A DNA stretch of 64,000 nucleotides, from assembly GCF_000471905.2 (NCBI RefSeq), contig NW_006500010.1, positions 2,326,693 through 2,390,692 of the forward strand, written 5' to 3'. Of this stretch, positions 23,717 to 34,830 are shown one piece after another. The notes below the pieces were generated by a model, which saw nothing but the letters and a program-made list of their open reading frames with translations, was not told the DNA's origin and ran no database searches. The DNA comes from Amborella trichopoda. Taxonomy: Eukaryota > Streptophyta > Magnoliopsida > Amborellales > Amborellaceae. Numbering within the stretch: the first letter of the stretch is position 1; every line of letters begins with the position of its first letter. A program made the position numbers and the translations under genes.

Positions 23717-23817
23717 AATATATAATTGGGATCATTAACATGTTAAAAATATATGTTAAAATTTAAAAAGACTTTTCTTGTTTTTTGGAAAAATAAGTTT
23801 TGACCGTCCATGCCCAT

Positions 23818-24330
23818 AGTAGAACACCCACGCCATAACCCTACTAGACGAGAACACCACCACAATCCATAGTAGAACACCGACGCCATAACCCTACTAG
23901 ACACGAACACCACCACAACCCACAGTAGAACACCCACGCCATAACCCACGAGAACACCACCACAACCCATAGTAGAGCACCAGACATATTAACAACCCTG
24001 CACCAGTAGAACACCCACGCCATAACCCACGAGAACACCACCACAACCCATAGTAGAGCACCAGACATATTAACAACCCTGCACCACAAGACAAGCGTAA
24101 GTACACCAGAAGTAAGTACAATAATGGCCTAGGTGGCCATACTTGACCGCACCCATATTAACAACCCTGCACCACAATCCATACCATGGCAGAACACCAC
24201 AACGGTGACCCATATTAACACCCTAGTAAGTATAGACGACAAACGTAAGTACACCAGAAGTAACTATAATAATGGCCTAGGGAGCCATACGTGACATACC
24301 CCTAAGCGTAAGTACACAATTGCTGATTGC
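23818..24330. repeat. Minisatellite with 53-bp and higher-order units
   Basis: AGTAGAACACCSACGCCATA units start at 23818, 23871, 23924 and 24005. The block 23924-24004 is duplicated at 24005-24085 (81-bp period). A second motif, CGTAAGTACACCAGAAGTAA with AATAATGGCCTAGG, recurs about 150 bp apart (24094 and 24245). Val/Trp/Cys-rich frames on the minus strand are repeat artefacts. Confidence 0.8.
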
Positions 24331-25334
24331 GCGGTAATTGGAATCATTAACTGGTGAATGAATCTGAATTCATGGAATGGTTTTTGAATCTTTGTTAACA
24401 AGAGAATCAAATTGATATACAACTAATTAATATCAATTCCTTTCAATTCAAATTACATTCATTCAATATTCAATTCATATTCAAATGAAATTAATCATAA
24501 CAATTCAAATTACATTGATTTAATATTCAATTCATATTCAAATGAAATTAATCATATTTATAACAACCATTTTATGTATGTAAATCCCAAACAAAAATGA
24601 TCACATATCCGTAGTTTATTTATATGTTTTTCAATTTTGAATAGAAAATAGGGCATGAATATATTGGAGCTACGAATAAAGGAAAGAATATGCGGTTAGC
24701 TAGATGGCTATATTTGCACTGCATTTACCATAACCATCATAACCTCTAGTGGCCGAATACCGTAGTTAGCTAAATGGCTATATCTGTATTGCATTTACCA
24801 TAACCATCATAACCGGCCGAATGCAGTAGCGGAGCGGTCTCTTGCGGCGCGGGATGCAGTTGGGGACGCAATAGTGGAAGAGTCTTAACCAGTCAAAATG
24901 GAGCATGAACATGAGCCTGAACTGGTTGATGCCAATGGGCACAACTGGTTGATGCCAATGGGCACATGTAGCTTATTGATGCAAATGAGCATATGTATGG
25001 TTAACCTAAGCCAAATACTACGAACTAGATCAAATTGGCTGGAAACTGAGCCTAGACAAAATGGAGTATTAGCTAGGTAAAATAGGGCTGTAACCTAAGC
25101 CTAGAAAAAATGGGTTCGGAAATGGCCAAATAGAGAGCCATATCTTCCCTCTTCAATTCCTAAAGTGTCGGATCGTTTAGGCCAATAGGCGGATAAACTG
25201 GTGCCCTAAGCTATAGTCGGGTCGGAGCTAAATGAATTAGTCCGTACCCTTCTAATTAGCCCTAAGTGCAAATGGGTGAAATACTAATAAAACCCAAGAA
25301 ATAGCACGTACAATAGAAAGTCGCATATACAAAA
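24331..25334. repeat. Intergenic DNA with two short tandem duplications
   Basis: CAATTCAAATTACATT begins copies at 24444 and 24501 (57 bp). GTTAGCTARATGGCTATAT begins copies at 24695 and 24765 (70 bp). A local CTGGTTGATGCCAATGGGCA repeat lies near 24920 and 24943. No gene is seen. Confidence 0.6.
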
Positions 25335-25710
25335 GGGTGCAGTTTGCATGCAGATGCATCCGTAGCTGTAGAGGCCTTCAAATTTTATCATGGTATATAA
25401 TTTTGATGTAAATGTTCTTGGGATTATTTCAAAATCTATTTTTATATCTAATTATAAAATTTTAAATTTAAAAAATGGTTAAAATCAAGTAGATCTATAA
25501 ACATACGAAAATCTTGAAAATGGACAGTGTAGATAATATATTGTAAAATACACTATTTCCGAGACTTAAATTTTTTTTATTTTTCATGGTCATACATCTC
25601 GATGTTGAGATGATCAATCAAAAGGTTTTTCAACATTAGAAGTATCTTTTCCGATAGATTTTTGAGGTGCATCCGTAGCTCTACATTGCAAGGTTGCAAC
25701 CTTATATAAT
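25335..25710 (+). mobile_element. MULE-like MITE, GATGCATC variant with a hybrid end
   Basis: The left end GGGTGCAGTTTGCATGCAG with GATGCATCC matches the copy at 18055. The right end instead carries GGTTGCAACCTTATATAA. The core is typical (CAAGTAGATCTATAAACATA). One element thus joins two end variants. Confidence 0.72.
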
Positions 25711-26460
25711 TTTTTTTTTATACAAAAATATCCAAAATGTTCAAACACAACCATAATTTTTTTTTCAAACATAATCAAAACCATAAATCCAAAAGCATTT
25801 CCATGCATTTTAAAAATTCTCTAATCTGAAAGCATTTTCATGCATTTTGAAAAGTTTATGCACAATAAATCAATTCACCATTATATGAGTGTAATTTGCC
25901 AGCCCATAATTCCTCACTCTTATCCAAAAAAACAAAAAAATTAGTCCATACCCTTATAATTAGTCTCCTCCAATGTTACAAGTTAAATGTCAAATCGATG
26001 GAACTCTCTTCCCATGCTTTAATTTCAAAGGGAAAATATTATAATTAATTCTCATTTAAGTTAAAATGAATGACGAATGCTAAAGTTTGAAATTGAAATT
26101 GAAATGACAATTGGAATAAAGCGTTGATATAAGGGCATCTATAAATGCCTCTTCACATTCAAAGCATGACCTAATCACACGAATAAAGCATAGAGCAGAA
26201 AAAGCATCTTCCTTTGCATTGACTAGTAAAAAATAAAATGACAAACACATGTTACTTTCTAATATTTATTTTAAAATATGCAATTTTATGACCATATTTT
26301 TAAAAATTCAAATTCTTTAAAACTATACGTGAAATTAAAATTAAAATTTACAATTAAAAAGAATTAATAAATCAATTTAACATTAAGATGTCTTCAATAG
26401 CTATAATATATTACTAATAAAATAATAACAAAGTAATGATATTTTTATGAATATTATAAA

Positions 26461-26871
26461 GAAAAAGTTTATGTAAAGTTGAGACCCTAAACAATCAAAA
26501 TAAGGGGTGTCTAAAAAATTTTCTAGAAGAGGTTGTTTTGACATTGAAAAACCCTCAAATCGATCATCTCAACCTCGAGATCTAAAGATGTGAAACAAAT
26601 AAATTTCAAGTCTAAGAAATACTACGTTTTGTAATGCATCATCTGGGTCGTCAATTTTCACTATTTTTCTCGATCTACATTATTTTTGAAGCTTTAAATT
26701 ATTTGATCGATCTACATTATTTTTGAAGCTTTAAATTTTATAATCAAATATGAAAATGAAATTTCTAACCATTGCAAAAATTTTTCCTAGTGAAAACTCA
26801 TATTTTGATACTATTTAGAGGTGTGCCTTCTTTTGATTGTTTAGGGCCTTAACCTTATACAAACCTCACCC
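26461..26871 (-). mobile_element. MULE-like MITE shared with arm 1
   Basis: In reverse it starts GGGTGAGGTTTGTATAAGG with TTAAGGCCCTAAACAATC, and its other end mirrors this (AAGTTGAGACCCTAAACA). It sits at the site homologous to 15379-15752. A 33-36 bp tandem duplication (CGATCTACATTATTTTTGAA) lies inside at about 26674 and 26709. Confidence 0.75.
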
Positions 26872-26962
26872 ATAATATAATTATATGTTTGCAATTATAA
26901 ATTTTTCAATATATATTTATTTTATTAAAATTTTATTTATATTAATGTAAAAATTCATATAT

Positions 26963-27467
26963 GGGAAATGTTTCTATACTTCCCCTACAGCAAAGAAGAT
27001 CTATGCTTCCCCTACCATCCAGCCGTTCAATTTTGATCAAGAGAGCCACTCACCATTTGATCTTCGATCCGACGTATCAAAGTATTTTATTTTTATTTTT
27101 TTATACAAATTGTATGAATATGAAATTTAGTACGTGTCATCTTCTCATTGAGACACACTTATAAAAAATATTAAAAATAATTTTTCGATAAAATATAATG
27201 ACCAAAATACCCTTGAAACTTTTAAGGGTGTTTTAGTCATTTTATTTTATTGAAAATATTTTTTGTTTATATTTTTATCTAGTACGAGTTTAATAGAGAA
27301 TTAGAAGTCCAAAATTTGGTGTCAAAATAGTTTATAGAAAAAACATTAAAATAAAATAGTGTAGTGATGTAACATTGTGATTGGGGCAATCTTAGCCCTC
27401 CATTCAGAATGGATGGTTGGATAAAAGGAAGTATATAAGTTTTATGCTGCAGGATAAAAGTTTGCCC
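26963..27467 (+). mobile_element. 505-bp MULE-like MITE with perfect 9-bp target duplication
   Basis: TIRs of about 60 bp: the left reads GGGAAATGTTTCTATACTTC and the right, reversed, GGGCAAACTTTTATCC with AACTTATATACTTCC. TTCATATAT is repeated exactly at 26954-26962 and 27468-27476. The matching site in arm 1 (about 15285) has no insertion. A central palindrome surrounds AATACCCTTGAAA. There is no coding capacity. Relatives: 29963-30429 (inverted) and a scrap at about 16770. Confidence 0.85.
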
Positions 27468-28031
27468 TTCATATATTATGATTAATAAGTATAGTTTAAT
27501 TAATTATAATGATGATAATTAAATACAATATCAAAAAATCAATAAAAATGAAATTATTTCCAAGAAAAAAAAATACTTGCTATGCCTAATACTTCAATTT
27601 GATTTGTATCTATGTTGATTTTGCCATCGTTTGAGTGGTTTTTTCTGCGCAAAACTGCCCGAGCCTAACCACCCATAAAAACCATGTTCTGGCTTTTATT
27701 TGGAGAAAAGCTAAGAATAGGTTCAAATAATTGATCCACATCCTAAAAACAATAATGCTTTCTAATAGGCTTGAATGGAATAAAGTGGCTCGATGATTTC
27801 CAATAATATAAATACAATTATATAAAATATATATAATTACTTTAATTATAAGATAATTTAAAGTATTCTAGCTAATTTTTTACTAAAATAATATTAGCGT
27901 CAACAATAATAATGCAATTGTAATATTATAAAATATTAAAACAATTGTACAAATATAATTAGAATTGTAATTAAATATTGTGGATATGTTTTACATGTAA
28001 CACACTCTCCCAACTCCGATGTACTTATTTA

Positions 28032-28365
28032 TGGGATGAAGTTTCTATAGGGCCTAGGCTTTGTCGAAACAAAATAAAGCATCACCACAAATTCTCACTG
28101 CAAAAGCACTTTCAATGACAGAAATTCTCATGATGGCTCCAAAATCAATTTCTAACACTGATGATAAAGTTTGAAATTTCAAAAATGGTATAGATCTTGC
28201 GGTTCGATGGACACTTATTTTTAGGGACGAAATAGATGGATTAGATAATTTGTTACAATATATATTATTTTTATAGCTTGAAATCCCAATTTCTTTTCAC
28301 AACCATCATGTTCAAGCTAAGATGATCGGTGTAAATGTTTTTCGATGCTGGAATTGCAATTTGCA
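28032..28365 (+). mobile_element. Highly diverged MULE-like MITE
   Basis: GGGATGAAGTTTCTATAGG then GCCTAGGCTTTG resembles the GAGCCTAGGCTC variant. Inside, AAAAATGGTATAGATC and AAGCTAAGATGATCGG match the core weakly. The right end is missing. Confidence 0.4.
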
Positions 28366-28533
28366 ATGAGTCATGCGGTGAGGCTTACTCGAATGGCCCA
28401 GACTGAATCTGGGCCATTCTGTGATTGATCATACGCTCACGGATGTTTGATAGTTTTTGAATTTTCAATTTTTTTCTACAAATCCAAATCACTTGAAATT
28501 TTAGGTGTGTGTTCTTATCATCGAAGCGTACCT

Positions 28534-29419
28534 NNNNNNNNNNNNNNNNNNNNNNNNNNNNNNNNNNNNNNNNNNNNNNNNNNNNNNNNNNNNNNNNNNN
28601 NNNNNNNNNNNNNNNNNNNNNNNNNNNNNNNNNNNNNNNNNNNNNNNNNNNNNNNNNNNNNNNNNNNNNNNNNNNNNNNNNNNNNNNNNNNNNNNNNNNN
28701 NNNNNNNNNNNNNNNNNNNNNNNNNNNNNNNNNNNNNNNNNNNNNNNNNNNNNNNNNNNNNNNNNNNNNNNNNNNNNNNNNNNNNNNNNNNNNNNNNNNN
28801 NNNNNNNNNNNNNNNNNNNNNNNNNNNNNNNNNNNNNNNNNNNNNNNNNNNNNNNNNNNNNNNNNNNNNNNNNNNNNNNNNNNNNNNNNNNNNNNNNNNN
28901 NNNNNNNNNNNNNNNNNNNNNNNNNNNNNNNNNNNNNNNNNNNNNNNNNNNNNNNNNNNNNNNNNNNNNNNNNNNNNNNNNNNNNNNNNNNNNNNNNNNN
29001 NNNNNNNNNNNNNNNNNNNNNNNNNNNNNNNNNNNNNNNNNNNNNNNNNNNNNNNNNNNNNNNNNNNNNNNNNNNNNNNNNNNNNNNNNNNNNNNNNNNN
29101 NNNNNNNNNNNNNNNNNNNNNNNNNNNNNNNNNNNNNNNNNNNNNNNNNNNNNNNNNNNNNNNNNNNNNNNNNNNNNNNNNNNNNNNNNNNNNNNNNNNN
29201 NNNNNNNNNNNNNNNNNNNNNNNNNNNNNNNNNNNNNNNNNNNNNNNNNNNNNNNNNNNNNNNNNNNNNNNNNNNNNNNNNNNNNNNNNNNNNNNNNNNN
29301 NNNNNNNNNNNNNNNNNNNNNNNNNNNNNNNNNNNNNNNNNNNNNNNNNNNNNNNNNNNNNNNNNNNNNNNNNNNNNNNNNNNNNNNNNNNNNNNNNNNN
29401 NNNNNNNNNNNNNNNNNNN
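28534..29419. other. Assembly gap (886 N)
   Basis: All bases are N. The left margin is a dispersed-repeat edge (see 13620-13690), so the gap probably lies in repeats. Long open frames across it are meaningless. Confidence 0.98.
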
Positions 29420-29551
29420 CTGTCAACCCATGGAACAATGTAAGCTCAACGGCAGATTGAAATTGGACCAATCCAATTATCACAATTATATTTCGTAATT
29501 GAATTATAAATTTTTTTTTACGAATTTTTTTCTATATATATATATATATAT

Positions 29552-29935
29552 GGTTACAACCTTAACTTAAAATATTGAATTACAGATGCATTCCAAAAAT
29601 CTATTTGACAAGGTTGTTTTAATGTTGAAAAAACCTCTAATTGATCATCTCAATATCGAGATATATGAATATGAAAAAAAAAAAAGATTTTGAATCCTAA
29701 AAATAATGCATCTTGCAATACATCATCTAGACCGTCCATTTTCTAGATTTTCATATGTTTATAGATGTACTAGATTTGAACCATATTTGGAGTTTAAAAT
29801 TTTATAATTAGATATGAAAATAGATTTTGAAATAATCCTAAGAAGTTTTTTCACCAAAGTTACATGTAACGATAAAATTTGGAGGTGCGCTTTAATTGGA
29901 TTGTTTAAGGTTGCAACCCTATAGAAGCCACAACC
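29552..29935 (-). mobile_element. MULE-like MITE between TA repeats
   Basis: In reverse: GGTTGTGGCTTCTATAGGG, then TTGCAACCTTAAACAATCC, full core, ending near ATTCAATATTTTAAGTT with GGTTGTAACC. (TA)n tracts touch both ends (29532-29551 and 29936-29960). Confidence 0.72.
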
Positions 29936-29962
29936 ATATATATATATATATTTATATATATG

Positions 29963-30429
29963 ATTCCCCTTATCCAACCGTCCATTCTGAATGGAGGGCT
30001 AAGATTGCCCCAATCACAGTGTCACATCTCTACAATATTTTGTTTTTAATTTTTTTCTACAAACTATTTTAACACCAAATTTTGTACATTCAATCCTCTA
30101 TTAAACTCGTACTAGTAAAAAATATAAAAAAATATTTCCAATAAAATAAAATAACCAAAATACCCTTGAAAGTTTCAAGGGGTATTTTGGTCATCATATT
30201 TTATCAAAAAATTATTTTTAATGTTTTTTATAGGTGCGCCTCAATGAGAAAATGACACATAACAAATTTTATATTTATATAACTTTTATAAAAAAACTAA
30301 AAATAAAATACTTTGAAACATCGAATCTAAAATCAAACGGTAAGTAGCTCTCTTAATCAAAAGTGAAGAGCTGGATGGTAGGGGAAGCATAAATCTTCTA
30401 TGCTGTAGGAGAAGTATAAAAACTTTTCC
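29963..30429 (-). mobile_element. Second copy of the 505-bp MULE-like MITE, set in TA repeats
   Basis: Reverse-orientation relative of 26963-27467: CCAACCGTCCATTCTGAATG, GGGCTAAGATTGCCCC, CAAAATACCCTTGAAAG and GTAGGGGAAGCATAAAT are all shared. The left outer 40 bp are missing where it meets a TA tract. Another TA tract follows at 30432-30447. Confidence 0.75.
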
Positions 30430-30447
30430 TTGATATATATATATATA

Positions 30448-30920
30448 GAAAAGTCTTCCATATAGGCGAAAATAAACAGTGATTTCGCCTATGCTCATTG
30501 CCGTCCAGAGTTTCATCGAACGATCATGATTGTTTAGTAGTATTTCAATTTTTTATTTTTTTTTATAAATCAGAATTATCTGAAATTTGGAACATGTGTA
30601 CATCTTAGTAAGACATACCTAATAAAAATATGAAAAAAAATATTTCACAAAATATAAATTGATCAAAATACCCTTGAAAATTTTTAAAAGTATTTTGATC
30701 AATTTATATTTTACAAATTATTATTTTTATATTTTTATTAGATTCTCTTATTTTTGATGAATACAAGCTTCAAATTTCAGATCATTCTGATTTGTAGAAA
30801 AAAAAAAAGAAAAATGAAACGTTACCGGACAACTGTGACCGTGCGATGAACTTTAAATAACGATGAGCATAGGCAAAATCACTGTTCATTTTCACCTATA
30901 GACGTTGCGTAGTGCTTTCC
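30448..30920. mobile_element. 473-bp TIR element between TA repeats
   Basis: TIRs of about 57 bp: the left GAAAAGTCTTCCATATAGG with AACAGTGATTTCGCCTATGC, the right (reversed) GGAAAGCACTACGCAAC with AACAGTGATTTTGCCTATGC. A central palindrome surrounds AATACCCTTGAAAA. TA tracts abut both ends, so the target duplication cannot be read. Confidence 0.75.
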
Positions 30921-31160
30921 TATATATATATATATATATATACATGTGTGTTCATTTTTTTTTTGTGTACGGATGTATAACTGTGTGTGTATTTTTTATG
31001 TGCACAGATGTGTAATGTGTATGTGCGTACATGTATTCGGAGTCAAGTTGGGTCTAGGTTGGGTCGACCTAGACCTAGACCCAACCTGGATCCAGGTGGT
31101 TTGGACCTAGATCCGGACCAAGATTGGGTCTACGTGAACCGATTACCACCCCTAACTCTA
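30921..31160. mobile_element. TG-rich low-complexity DNA and a truncated hAT-like element
   Basis: 30945-31030 is GT-rich. From about 31036 the GGGTCTAGGTTGGGTCGACC and GACCTAGACCCAACC motifs, ending ACCACCCCTA at 31155, are the right end of the GGGTC-repeat hAT-like family seen complete at 44270-45208. The left end is missing. Confidence 0.5.
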
Positions 31161-31649
31161 ACTTCACACCATGTGCAAGATGCAAAAAAAAAAGAGCCAT
31201 GAGTTATGCCATGAGAAAAGTGCACATGAAAACATAGTCCCAGGTCAAAACTCAACTTTTATGTGGCAGCCCAAAAGGTCGGGGTGCTCACTTGGCACAC
31301 CACTGTTCACAGGCTGGTGCATCACCATACAAGGTTGCACTTCAAGAATCATAGGGACAACGGAAAATAACCATGTAATAACAACTTTTACTGGCTACTG
31401 ATAGCCACTACATCACTACTCACAGGTTCAACTTTAGGAATAAAAAAACTGCTTAGCAATTAAATAAAAAGAATTTAAAAAAACACCTCTACTGCTCACC
31501 AATATTAATAAAAGAAAATAGCCACTCTTACGGCTATGAGCAAAAAAAGTGGATATTGTTCCAGGTATTTATATTGAATGCCAAATTTCATGATTTTCAT
31601 ACAATACAAGACTGGAATATGGCACTCGGTACATCCAAAGGAGCCCTAG
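31161..31649. other. Intergenic DNA, nothing recognised
   Basis: No gene or repeat family that I can support. Confidence 0.3.
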
Positions 31650-31970
31650 TGAATACTAACTTCTTAGCCACCTACCCAGTGTTAATAACAATTCATAACC
31701 CCACTTCTATCTGCTTGGTTCTTTAATGAAAGGATTCGCAGCTATATGAGTTACGCTTTTGTTATCGCAAAACATGCTGATCAGAGATGATAAGGATGAG
31801 ATCAGACAAAAGTGACTTTATCCAGGTGAACTTGCTTGCTGTTGAGGCCATAGCTCTGTACTAAGCTTCTGCACTCAATCTTGTGACAAAGGCTCCAACA
31901 TACATGTTCCATCAATCATTGCCACCACGCATTCATCAGGATAAGACTGCATGCCCTTGCAAAGGTTTTT
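31650..31970 (-). mobile_element. Ty1/copia RNase H fragment (fossil)
   Basis: Minus-strand wording such as YRAMASTASKFTWIKSLLSDL-like text (a copia RNase H hallmark) is visible, followed by a degraded ITHIAANP-type segment. No LTRs are found nearby. It is an old broken scrap with several breaks. Confidence 0.5.
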
Positions 31971-32699
31971 AGCTCTAAGGGAGCTAGACAAAATTATAAT
32001 AGGTTGAAAAAGAGAAAAATACAAGAGTAATTACTATTATCAAGATGGAAGGCTTTCAATGTGTTGCATCACAAGCATCATCATGTGCAAGTAAAGTTAA
32101 AGAACAAGACCTAGATAAATGATTAACACGCCTGTATATATAAAACATTGACAATCCGTCTGATTCAGATATGTAGATGCAGTATTAGATAATGAGAAAA
32201 TCAGTGACAAAAAATGACATTTGGGAACTGGTAGAAATCCACGAAGAAGAAAACAACCAATGGGATGTAAATACCCATATAAATAAAATGGATATTTTTA
32301 TGACTAACTCCATGAAAAACTCCTTTCAGGAAGAGAGCTTGTATGCCCATCCATCTCTTTTTGTGTGTGTGTGTGTGAGAGAGAGAGAGGAAACAGTTTC
32401 AAAGGCATACATAATCTTCTTCACATCAAAAGACAGACCAACAAATCTTTACATCTGGAACAGATAAAATGCAATGAACAAATCTTCGAATTCAAGAAAA
32501 ACTAAGTGAACAAAGTGTATGCAAATTCAAGTATCGAAACCAGCACAATGGGACGAAATGAAAGCAACTGATTTAAGCTAGAAATTAAAACTTTAAGCTC
32601 AGGTTTGAGCCAGACAGAACCAAACCATTAACACAAACATGTGAAATAGGCCTCAGATTAGCATAAAGGCACATTCTTCCTTACCTTCTACAAGCCGGG
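31971..32699. other. Intergenic DNA or 3' region of a possible minus-strand gene
   Basis: Contains a short (GT)n(GA)n tract at about 32362-32391. It would be 3'UTR and flank if the minus-strand gene remnant at 32700-34830 is real. Confidence 0.25.
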
Positions 32700-32767
32700 T
32701 AGCAGAACTACCTCGGTGCGCAATTCCTGTAGAGGTTCATGCCTTCTGTTTGTCATCATAGGCAATA

Positions 32768-32897
32768 AGTTCATACATCTCGATGTCAAGATGATCAATT
32801 AGACGTTTTATCAACATTAAAAAGAACATTTTCCGATGTAGTTTTGAGGTGCATTTGTAATTCTACATTTTAAGGTTGCAATCTTATAAACTTTTTT
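32768..32897 (+). mobile_element. Right-half fragment of the MULE-like MITE
   Basis: Runs from CATACATCTCGATGTCAAG with ATGATCAATTAGACG to AAGGTTGCAATCTTATAAAC and a T run. The left half is absent; the break coincides with the possible coding exon. Confidence 0.65.
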
Positions 32898-33040
32898 CAT
32901 AAAAATATCTTTTCTAAAAAACCATTAGCTACTTTTACTCCCCTAAATAATTTGTGACTTAATTCTTCCAACTTTAATTGATGGGTTAAAATAGATCATA
33001 CATAAAAGAAATCAATTTATAAAATCACAAAGCTATATTT

Positions 33041-33078
<38 letters not shown>

Positions 33079-33116
33079 CTATAGTAGATATTGCATGGAC
33101 TAACGATAATAAAAAA

Positions 33117-33535
33117 GGGTGAGATTTGTATAAGGTGTCAACCTTAAACTATTGAAGTAAAATGTGCCTCAAAACTAAGCCTGCATTTCAAAACGTGCCT
33201 CAAAACCATGACAAAAAAGCAGTTTTGGTGCCACAAAGCCTTGCAATGACATGAAAATACATTGTTATCCCCAATTCTGAAATTTAAAGTTCTAGAAAAA
33301 TGATGACGATCAGGCAGATCTATAAACACTTGGAAATGGACGGTCAAGATAATATGTTAGAAGATGAACTATTTTCGAACTAGAAATCCCCCCCACCTTT
33401 TTTTCTCATGTCTATGAATCTCGAGATCGAGATGATCGATTTGAGAGTTTTCCAGCATAGGAGTAACTTTCACTAGTGTTTTTAAATGCACCTTGCCCTT
33501 ACAGTACAGGGTTGAGACCTTATATAACTTTTTTC
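33117..33535 (+). mobile_element. MULE-like MITE, diverged variant
   Basis: Starts GGGTGAGATTTGTATAAGG with TGTCAACCTTAAAC, ends GGGTTGAGACCTTATATAAC. Core: CAGGCAGATCTATAAACA, GGACGGTC, GATCGAGATGATCGATT. A (GA)n tract lies just upstream at 33046-33076. Confidence 0.72.
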
Positions 33536-33567
33536 CTAAAAAAAACTAAAAACTAGAAAAAAAAGAA

Positions 33568-34009
33568 GGGTGTGGTTTGTATAGGGCCGAGGCTCTAAAC
33601 AATCAAAGTGAAGTGCACATTCAAATAGTGTCCAAATAGTATCGAGAAATGTGGTTTCAGTACTAGAAATCTTTGTGATAGCCTTAAAATATATTTTCAT
33701 TTTTAATTATAAAATTTAAAGCCAAAAAAGTAGTACAGATCGAGCAGATCTGTGAAAACTTGAAAATCTTGAAAATTGACTGTCCAAAAAGCGGTAGATG
33801 GACTATTTCCAAAACTTGAAATCCATTTTTTTCTCATGTCTTGATGTCGAATCTTGATGGCGAGATGATCAATTTGAGGATATTTGGACATCAAAACAGA
33901 TATTTGGGCATCAAAACAACCTCTTCCAGTGAAATTTTTGCGGTGGGAAATGTTTAAGGTGGGCTCTAATTTGATTGTTTAGGGCGTCGCTCTATATAAA
34001 CTTTTTCCA
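33568..34009 (+). mobile_element. MULE-like MITE with perfect 9-bp target duplication
   Basis: Starts GGGTGTGGTTTGTATAGGG with CCGAGGCTCTAAACAATC and ends CGCTCTATATAAACTTTTTCC. AAAAAAGAA is repeated at 33559-33567 and 34010-34018. GATATTTGGACATCAAAAC is duplicated inside near 33885-33925. Confidence 0.8.
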
Positions 34010-34830
34010 AAAAAGAATACTAAAAAAAAATCAGTATCAGTCATGATAAAAACAAAGATACTCATTAGAGAATTTCTCGACAGAAAAAAACTAATGAAAT
34101 TAAAAGGATTTCAATTTCCGTACCGAAGCAAAACCAACAAACGAACATCGTACACTACATCCAGCAGGAACTTGAATATTACAAATTTGGGAAAGAGTTA
34201 CAGGGGAAAAAGATTAGGGTGAGGCTTAGGAACAGTTGCACCCATCAAAAAGCTCATCAACAGTTTTTCAAATTCGCAAGTTTTAATGTTTGTTGCCAAA
34301 AGAATACAAAAGGAACAAGCCCAAATCTTTCAAAATCCATAACCAATACCCCATTTTCAATACTAAAGCTGAACTGAAATACCAACACAATATATACGAG
34401 GCATATAAAAATTCTCCTCTGGAATTGGTACTCCATTAATATGGAATATTTTTTCAAACAATCCTTCAATTACTAGGAAAGCAGAGAGAGAGAGAGAAAA
34501 AAAATCTCATTTATACAGAGCACAAGCATGTTGAAATGAATGTAAGCCAACGGTCTGAATTCAAATTAAAGCACGTCAAGAGAACAGCAGGAAAATATTG
34601 AAGTGCATTGGTGATAAATTTTTGAGCTACTCACCTTATTGAAACTCAATGAAAGAAAAACCACCACGCCAGAGAGGAGAACCAAGATTTCTAGGGTTCT
34701 TGCTTCAGGGTTTCTAGGGTTTACTCTGGCCTGTGGACACTTAAGCTCCGTAGCGGATGATTTAAAAGTGGTCCTTACATGTTTCAGAAATATCCATAAT
34801 ATCCTCAGTTCATGTGAGCAATGATCAAGA

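Larger units (their letters stand above)
25715..28028 (-). repeat. Arm 2 of the 2.3-kb inverted duplicated block
   Basis: Reverse complement counterpart of 14060-16440, with diverged but continuous homology. It carries the shared MITE (26461-26871) and a private 505-bp MITE (26963-27467). Its outer end abuts a diverged MITE at about 28032-28365. Confidence 0.65.
32700..34830 (-). other. Possible remnant of a small minus-strand gene
   Basis: Two gene-like pieces are visible. At 34830-34634 the minus strand reads like a plant 5'UTR, with AAACCCTAGAAACCC and AAGAACCCTAG (telo-box motifs common in housekeeping promoters), and ends CAATAAG at a good donor, gtgagt. At about 32785-32744 it encodes YELIAYDDKQKA followed by a stop, then plausible 3'UTR. 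Between them lie two MITEs (33117-33535, 33568-34009) and a MITE fragment (32768-32897) that abuts the C-terminal piece. I cannot find the middle exons, so the gene may be broken by the insertions or be non-coding. I do not recognise the family. Confidence 0.25.

Noticed and set aside
23743-24121. Trp/Val/Cys-rich minus-strand proteins
   Set aside because: They arise from the minisatellite, with the same wording in several frames.
23818-24330. CRISPR-like array
   Set aside because: The genome is a plant's and the repeats are adjacent tandem units without unique spacers.
28447-29498. Four open frames of more than 300 codons, on both strands
   Set aside because: They run through an 886-N gap and consist almost wholly of unknown residues.
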